Assembly (NCBI RefSeq): GCF_004664715.2
Contig: NC_051086.1
Span: 74,905,366 to 74,969,365, forward strand
Direction: 5' to 3'
DNA: 64,000 bases
From: Peromyscus leucopus
Lineage: Eukaryota; Chordata; Mammalia; Rodentia; Cricetidae
Below are positions 57,492 through 64,000 of the stretch, one piece after another (the first letter of the stretch is position 1; every line of letters starts with the position of its first letter). The position numbers and the translations under genes are program-made. Below the pieces are notes generated by a model. It was given only the letters and a program-made list of their open reading frames with translations. It had not been told where the DNA came from and searched no databases.

Positions 57492-57700
57492 CTGTTTTGA
57501 GGCTGGGCCTGAACTCTCGGCTAGTGCTGGGAGGTGGGAAGGCCTCCAGGGCTGTCTGTGCTGGCAGGGTTCGATATGGAGGAGGAGTCAACTCTTCGTC
57601 CCCAGAGAAGCTCCTCCGCACCCCGCCTGTCATGGGCAGGCTCGACAAACTGACAGGCTTCTTCCCAACTGGCATCTTCCTCTCTAAACATCAAGTCAGA
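57492..57700 (-). CDS. Candidate exon of unknown identity
   Basis: GC- and CpG-rich island in A/T-rich DNA. On the minus strand it ends AAAACAG followed by donor GTAACT. Its start has two possible acceptors, CTTCAG (exon from 57700) and TTTAG (exon from 57683). From the second, one frame is open throughout: MPVGKKPVSLSSLPMTGGVR, then SFSGDEELTPPPYRTLPA and more. That frame enters and leaves in phase 1, the phase left by the Mbtd1 exon at 63292. I do not recognise the peptide. It may be an alternative Mbtd1 exon, an exon of another gene, or chance. Confidence 0.35.
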
Positions 57701-57803
57701 CTGAAGTAAGCTTTGACTTAGGTGTGTGGTAAGAAAAGTGCATTGTATTACTAGGAAGGCTGGGTTGTATAGGACACTGCAGTCACTTGAATGTGCAAGG
57801 CTT

Positions 57804-57875
57804 AACTTCTGCAAATATGTGTGTGTGTTGTGTATGTGCGTGCGCACACACGCACGCATGCACAGTGTACACACA
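57804..57875. repeat. Imperfect (TG)n/(CA)n repeat
   Basis: Alternating TGTGTG and CGCACACACG stretches with self-complementary character. Confidence 0.7.
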
Positions 57876-58404
57876 TGTTGGGGGCAGGTTGCTTCTAACT
57901 TCTCAGGTTTGACAATCCTGGTCTTGACTCTCAAGCTTAAAATGAATAAGGCAGAACAAACTGCAGAGTAGTTAGTAAAGACAACTGCTGGGTTAATTTC
58001 ATTCAAGAAAACCCAGCTTGACTACTGGGTGAAAAGCCAACGGAGGGAGACGGTCTTCATTTACTTCCCTGTGGCAGTGCTGGAGAACAGGAGGCTCTCA
58101 TGCACGCGAGGCCAGTGTTACCATGATCTGCACACGGATTCCAAGTCTCTGAAGCATAACTTTTAAGGCAGCATTTCCCTGGCCACAGAAGCCTCATTAT
58201 GGCACTTCAGGGGAGAAATCAAACAAAAATAGCCTCCTATGTCTTAACCGAGTGGCACAATTTCATTGCTATATAGTGTGCTCCCCTAAGTTTGTGTCAG
58301 CAGTGCACTCAGACAGCATTTGTAATTCTGACCCAGAAAAGTACTTCGAAAACTCAAACCTTACTACATACTGCTTACAAGTTTTTAATCTCACATAGGA
58401 GGAC

Positions 58405-58660
58405 AAGATGTCAGACAGCCCAGGCTGGTTTTGAACTTACTATGTAGACAAGGCTAGACTTGAACTTCTGATCATCTCCCAAGTGCTAGAATCACAAGTG
58501 TGCACCACTTTGTTCAGCTTTAATTAATTAGTTTCCAAAACAGGGTCTCACATAGACTAGGCTGGCCTTAAATTAATTAGGTAGCTGAGAATGAACTTGA
58601 GGTTCTGATCTTCCTGTTTCTACCGCCTATGTGCTAGGGTTAAAGACATGTACCACTTAT
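58405..58660 (-). repeat. Two decayed B1 SINEs in tandem
   Basis: CCCAGGCTGGTTTTGAACTT to CACAAGTGTGCACCACTTTG (about 58405-58520), then CAAAACAGGGTCTCACATAG to TTAAAGACATGTACCAC (about 58535-58655). Confidence 0.65.
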
Positions 58661-59415
58661 AGTTATAGGTTCAAAAGCAAACATAAACATTCCAAAACTC
58701 ACAAACTGCTTTTACCAAACTAAAATATGCTTTAAACTTTGCAAACACTGAAACACCAGGCATAGTGCAATTAAGAGTGCAAACTGAAACTATCTTTATA
58801 AATGTACATTTTAATCTGTTTTCCTCCTAGGTGTACAATGACCCAGTAATCCGCTAAGCTTTAGATAATCAAAATGAAACGCATAAATCTAAGTCAGCAG
58901 TATTTCCATAAAAAATCTGAAAGCTACATGAGTTCACACTCAGCTCTCAACTGCCAGGCCACTGTCACGTACAGCAACTTTCCCTAACTCATTTATGAGT
59001 AAATACCATGCATAACCACCAAGTCCTATACACAGCAGCTCCTGAAAACGGTGAAACTTGAAACTGCCCCAGAATCTCTACGGTTTGAGAAAAAGTTCTT
59101 GGAGGCTGAACAGCTTGTAAGGCCCTCCTGGTAAAGCTGTACTCTTACTTTTCAAAGGGCTAGTTTAACAACTGTCCCTATGTAGCACAACTATAGCACA
59201 AACCCAGCTCGCTGCTCACCATTCCAGACAATGAAGACATCAACTACCCTGGTGGACGGACAATAAGGACTACCACAACAACTTTAATACAGAAGACACT
59301 GAGCTTGAAGAACCAAGAGCCAGAACACAACAACCCACCAGCAAACCTAAACACACACACCAGGTTCTGAAGCTCATCGGCTACGAACAAGTCTGTCTGC
59401 AGTGGCTAACTGAAG
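58661..59415. other. No recognised gene or repeat
   Basis: Unique intron-like DNA, stops in all frames. Confidence 0.5.
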
Positions 59416-59605
59416 ATTTTGATTTTATATGTATGTGTGTGTGCCTTTGTGTCAGTATGCACTCACATGTTGGTGCCATCAGAGCCAAGAGGCTGTTGGA
59501 TACCCTGCTAGAGTGACAGGAAGTTACGAACCACCCAATGTTGGTGTAGGATTCTAACTTGGGTCCTCTTCCAGAGCAGGAAATGCTCTCTCCAGCTCCC
59601 AGACA
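59416..59605 (-). repeat. B2/B3 SINE
   Basis: GTGTCAGTATGCACTCACAT, TTGGTGCCATCAGAGCCAAG, and GGGTCCTCTTCCAGAGCAGG-type end followed by TCTCTCCAGCTCCC. Confidence 0.75.
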
Positions 59606-59607
59606 CT

Positions 59608-59730
59608 GTAGATTTTTCTTTCAAGACAGGTTTCTCTATGTAGCCTCGGTTCTCCAGGAACTCGTTCTATAGACCAGGCTGGTCTTGAACTAACTCACAG
59701 AGATCTATCTGCCTCTGCCCCCTGAATGCT
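59608..59730 (-). repeat. B1 SINE
   Basis: CAAGACAGGTTTCTCTATGT, CAGGCTGGTCTTGAACTAAC and ATCTGCCTCTGCCCCCTGAA, reverse-complement B1. Confidence 0.8.
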
Positions 59731-59824
59731 GAAACCCCAAGTTCTTTCATGTTTGGTAACATTTTGTGGGAAGGATTTGTGTGTTTGTGTATGTATTATA
59801 TATGTTGATAACAGTGTACGTGTG

Positions 59825-60195
59825 TGTGGACAGAGGTCAACTTTAGGTATCATACACTTTTGGAACTTGACAATTAGGCTAGGCTGGTTGGCCAGAGAGC
59901 CACAGGATTGTACTATTTCTGCCTTGTAGCACTGGGTTTACAAGCATGTGCCACATTGCTTTAAATGTGGGTCCAGGGACCTAAATTGTGGTCTTCATGA
60001 TTGTGTGGTAAGTACTTTATCAACTGAACTAGCCCTCCAGCATCACTCTGCACCCCCATCCTCCTTTGAGACAGGGTCTCACTCTGTAATTTAGGTTGGC
60101 CTAGAACTCACTATGCAGCAAAGGCTGGCCTTGAATTTGCAGTAATCCTGTTTTTGTCCCGAGAATTGGAATTACACCACACTTAGCCTTGTAGC
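59825..60195 (-). repeat. B3-like SINE followed by an old B1
   Basis: GACAGAGGTCAACTTTAGGT to CTGAACTAGCCCTCCAGC (about 59825-60042) fits an old B3/B4-like SINE. GAGACAGGGTCTCACTCTGT onward (about 60065-60185) is a minus-strand B1. Confidence 0.65.
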
Positions 60196-60232
60196 AAAGA
60201 TTTCTAAAGTCTGTGTAAAGGGGGAAAAACCC

Positions 60233-60390
60233 TGACAGGCAGTGGTAGCATATGCCTTTAGTTGCAGCACTCTGGACAGGCAGAGGCAGACAGATCTCTG
60301 TGTTTGAGACCAGACTGATCTACAGAGTGAGTTCCAGGACAGCCAGGGCTATACAGAGAAACCCTGTCTCTAAAAAACCAAAAACACCCT
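60233..60390 (+). repeat. B1 SINE
   Basis: Plus-strand B1 from GGCAGTGGTAGCATATGCCT to GCTATACAGAGAAACCCTGT with an A-rich tail. Confidence 0.85.
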
Positions 60391-61019
60391 ACGAAGTAGA
60401 TAGTACCTTAATAATGTAAAACTACTGCTTCTTATTATATTTCTTCAATTCCAACATTCAAAAACTGTTTTTCTAAGATTTTGGCAATAAAACCATACTC
60501 ACTTGATGATACACTTATTATCTTTACTCGGTCCACTTACTGTCAACATTTGTATTTTGCTCCAGAAAGTACTCCAGAGTTTGCAGAGTATTACATAGTA
60601 TATGCTACAACATCTATTTATTTATTTATTTTCTGAAATGCAAAAAATTCTCAATTCCAAAACCAAAACATATCTGGTCCCAAGGGTTTCTAGTAAGGAA
60701 TCATCATTTATTTTCCTTTCTACATCCAAATAATTTTAAGGCACTAGAGATGATGCCATAGTATTAAGATCAAAATGTCAGAGTTAAGGGGTAGTTCCAT
60801 TTATAGCTAAAGTCAATCTTTAATTCAGAAATCTGGGAATGTTAAATAGCACTATAATTTGGCTAACTAATATTCTTATTTTGTCAATTTGTTCATTTAT
60901 CACCATATTCCTAGCTAGGAATGAAAAGATTCAAAGAAACAAACCCTGCAAGGACCACAAGGAGGGAGGCAAGAGGACTGTGCACATAATACTCATTAGT
61001 GACTAAAAAGGATTGTTTT

Positions 61020-61325
61020 TAAAAAGACTTTATATGTATTCATGTGCAGTTGAGTGTATATATATATGCACCCCAGGGATGCAGGTGACCTCTAATTGGA
61101 ATTGGAGTTATAAGCATTTGTGAACTACCTGAGGTAGGTCTTGGGAACCTGGTTATCTGCAGGGGCAGCAAGTGATGCTAATGGCTGAGCCATCTCTCCA
61201 GCCCCCTCTTTCTGTTTTTGAAGAGAGTCTTATTCTACAGCCCAGGCTGGCCTAAAACCTGAGGTAATCTCTCTGCCTTAGCTTCCCGAGGGCTGGGATT
61301 CAAGTGTAAGTAACCATACCCAGCT
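61020..61325 (-). repeat. B2/B3 SINE and adjoining B1
   Basis: AAGACTTTATATGTATTCAT to GGCTGAGCCATCTCTCCAGC (61020-61203), then AGCCCAGGCTGGCCTAAAAC to GGCTGGGATTCAAGTG (about 61210-61325). Confidence 0.75.
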
Positions 61326-61437
61326 TGTAAAAAGACTCTTCATAAACTTTGGGAGGGAATATATATAGACACATGTGTATATATAATTGCACACAGACAC
61401 CACATATTTATGTGTGTATGTATTCTTCCTGCCCCTT

Positions 61438-61570
61438 AAGTCAGGGTCTCATGTTGCTTAGATAGGCCCTGAACTTGCTATGGAACTGAAAATGACCTTG
61501 AACTCCTGATCTTCCTGCCTCTGCTTGCTGAGTGCTGGGATTACAGTCATGTGTCTCCATGCCTGGCTAA
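61438..61570 (-). repeat. B1 SINE, decayed
   Basis: GTCAGGGTCTCATGTTGCTT, CTTCCTGCCTCTGCTTGCTG, GTGCTGGGATTACAGTCATG. Confidence 0.7.
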
Positions 61571-61967
61571 AACCACTGTTTGACTTCAATGTCTTAGAAA
61601 CTTCTGAAATCTTCCTCAAATTCTTGTCCAACACAAAATAAATGGTAGATAGTTTAAATTTAAATGAGTCTGTTAAATTCACTTTACAGAAAGCTGAGTG
61701 GGCATACCTGCTGTAGTTAATTTAGGGACATGAAATTCACATGTGAATTCTTCTTAAGCACGTGCAAATCAGCAGATCTCACTCTGACTGTGAATGGTCT
61801 AGCAGTCTCTCTAGGCTCCTGTAGGTGAACTGCTGTACTACCAAGCTCCTGATGGGCAAAGTTATTCTGGGTCTGAGGGAGGTTTTGCCCACAGAAGAAA
61901 GGACAAGGGATAAGCCTGCTTTGTGATGATGTCATGCAGGTCATCACTACTTGAGGCTAGATACTTT

Positions 61968-62280
61968 TTTTTTTTTTGTTTTGAGACAGGGTTTCTCTGT
62001 GTAGTTTTGGTGCCTGTCCTAAACATGGCTCTGTAGATCAGGCTGGCCTCGAACTCAGAGATCCGTCTGGCTCTGCTTCCCAAGTGTTGGGATTAAAGGC
62101 GTGTACTACCGCTACTCGGCCTAGATAAGGTTTTATGATGGGAGAAAATTTGTTTTTTGAGACAGAGTTTCTCTGCATAGCCTTGGCTATCCTGGAACTT
62201 GCTCTCTAGACTAGGGTGGCCTCAAATTCTGCCTCCAGAGTGCTGGGATAGAAGGCGTGTGCCACCACCACCCAGCTTGG
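61968..62280 (-). repeat. Two B1 SINEs in tandem
   Basis: First: GAGACAGGGTTTCTCTGTGT to GGCGTGTACTACCGCTACTC (61968-62122). Second: GAGACAGAGTTTCTCTGCAT to GGCGTGTGCCACCACCACCC (about 62155-62275). Confidence 0.85.
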
Positions 62281-62323
62281 AAACTTGTTTTTCAAAGTAT
62301 CAGCATAGTAACTAGGTTTGTCA

Positions 62324-62327
<4 letters not shown>

Positions 62328-62355
<28 letters not shown>
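62328..62355. repeat. Poly(A) run
   Basis: About 28 consecutive A followed by GTATATATATA. No SINE body was seen directly on its left. Confidence 0.9.
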
Positions 62356-62358
<3 letters not shown>

Positions 62359-62719
62359 TATATATATAAAACTGTTAATCAGGAAGAACAGAGAATATTT
62401 GGTTCATCTTTAGGTATTTTTTACTATAAAAAGCATCTTAAACACTGTTTAAGATATTCTACACCAAGTTTGAACAGAAAAACCTGTAGCTTTCTATGGC
62501 AGTGAGAAACATTTTATATTATTGTGGCTAATAATGACAACCACAATTTACTGGAAGAACAACTACATTACAGGAAATATTTAAAAACCGACTTAGCTAG
62601 ATACCAACTCAGATTTCCTCCCACTTATTTTGATGTGTGCCTGTGACATGTAATATACCCATGTATGAGGGAGGTGTTCTTCCTTGGGGAGGCTTATCAT
62701 TCCCTACCTTAGTGGTTTT

Positions 62720-62860
62720 TCTGAGACGGTTTTTCTGTGGAGATCTGGCTGTCCTGGAACGTGTGCTATAGACCAGGCTGGCCTCAAACTCAGAGACTGG
62801 CCTGCTTCTGCATCCCGAGCGCTAGGACCAAAGGTGTGTGCCCCCACATCAGGCTTCCAC
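62720..62860 (-). repeat. B1 SINE
   Basis: CTGAGACGGTTTTTCTGTGG, GACCAGGCTGGCCTCAAACT and AAAGGTGTGTGCCCCCACAT, reverse-complement B1. Confidence 0.85.
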
Positions 62861-63291
62861 CTTTGCCTTTGACCACTGAGCTCTTCCCAGGCCTTCAATG
62901 TGTATTTCTCAGGATTATCACTCTAGACAGCTGTACTTTGTAGGAATGATGGCTACTGTAAGCATCAAGCACTGCCTTTTTTGCTTCATTAAAAGTTTTA
63001 AAAAAGTGATTAACTTTGAGTAGGTCTATAATTATTTCAAGAATCATTCTCAGGCTTTATTCTTTATCTGTGATGCTTTAAACACACAGATAAAGAATAT
63101 CTGATTTCTCCTGTCAATAAAAGTGTTTCTTAGTATCAAAAAGTTTTGCCTTTTATGTCATACTGCACCTTTAAGCATAATACATAATGAACAAGCATCA
63201 GTTCTCACAGGGATGTACTTTTCTGTGCAAGAATACTGTGACCTCAATTGCTTAACAATTAGAAAATATATGTAAACACATGGTGACCCAC

Positions 63292-63369
63292 TTTTCTTAT
63301 GTCCTTTGTATTGCTGGGACTTAGCCTTTTTCTTCTGTTTAGAAGAAGCTGACTGGCTTTCTCTTGACG
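63292..63369 (-). CDS. Mbtd1: Mbtd1 exon encoding the lysine-rich tail after the last MBT repeat
   Basis: MBTD1 is a four-MBT-repeat chromatin reader of the NuA4/TIP60 complex. On the minus strand a pyrimidine tract plus CAG precedes the exon and AAGAAAA|GTGGGT ends it. Its 78 bases, joined in phase to the exon at 63842, read SSRESQSASSKQKKKAKSQQ then YKGHKK, the known basic tail of MBTD1 after its last MBT repeat. The exon ends in phase 1, and the family continues with a final exon of about 35-40 codons. I could not find that exon between 54299 and 63291. Confidence 0.88.
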
Positions 63370-63797
63370 CTGGAAAAGAAAAAGGGAAAAATTGGTAATG
63401 CAGAATGACTTACAATTCTAGACACAAATTGGATGAATTATCTTTATGAAGATCATTATGCTTTCAGAAGTACACACTGCTTTTAGAGGGTATATTTGGT
63501 CTTTATTAAACCAATCACCTCACTACTAGATAGAATCTATTCAACAACATGTATGAATGATAACGTTTTTAGCCTGCAATGTTCAATTTGACAATAGTGT
63601 AGTTTAACTTGTTGACTTCTGGTTTTCTCTATTTACTATGTAACTGATACTGAGTTCACACTGCCATGGCATACATGGTCTAATTCTGTGGTATCACTGA
63701 GTCTTAGTATCTTACCCGGCAACTCCTCAGACACTGATATATTTTTGTCCTGTGAGCTTCTAAGATGATTTATATGAGACAGCCCTCTGAAGAATTA

Positions 63798-64000
<203 letters not shown>

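Overview
The window is nuclear DNA from a muroid rodent, probably a cricetid. Support comes from dense B1, B2/B3 and ID SINEs, rodent L1 3' ends, a U2 snRNA pseudogene, many class II (ERVK, betaretrovirus-like) proviruses, and two exons of the ordinary nuclear gene Mbtd1. There is no prokaryotic content, CRISPR array or operon. Two runs of exactly 500 N (42895-43394 and 53799-54298) mark scaffold joins.

Layout. (1) 1-1306: the 5' end of a minus-strand ERV cut by the window edge. (2) 1307-4865: host flank with a U2 pseudogene, B1 elements and a solo LTR. (3) 4872-22242: a nest of minus-strand proviruses. The outer one (C) has 6-bp duplications CCTCTA at both ends. Inside it are a complete but nearly non-coding 6.5-kb provirus (E, 5493-11997, duplication CCTGAG), a second LTR type (B) with its own 3' region, and an 18-bp-flanked retro-insertion carrying an L1 3' end. 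(4) 22290-25252: a decayed minus-strand ERV (D) with 5' LTR, gag, protease and part of RT. (5) 26923-30780: an ERV LTR, primer-binding site and leader followed directly by a Rbbp6 cDNA with an intact 778-codon reading frame. (6) 32382-39760: a plus-strand ERVK provirus with both LTRs, duplication CAACCC, disabled pol and no recognisable env. (7) 43395-53798: an inverted near-copy of 17851-28293, bounded on both sides by the N gaps. (8) 54299-64000: SINE-rich intronic DNA with two minus-strand Mbtd1 exons at the right edge.

The most interesting locus is the LTR-leader-Rbbp6 fusion. A cellular cDNA sits where gag would start, preceded by an LTR with a TATA-like box and a consensus splice donor. 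It has a good Kozak context and keeps the DWNN, CCHC-knuckle and RING domains. It could be a host gene captured by a retroelement or a retrogene driven by an LTR. No 3' LTR was found, so the mechanism is open.

The large palindrome should be treated with caution. The right arm is exactly one contig between two fixed-size gaps and may be a misplaced haplotig or paralogue. Its divergence from the left arm is concentrated in about 1.3 kb (25285-26590), which does not look like simple allelic variation. All identities and family assignments were made by reading the sequence; no alignment or database search was run.
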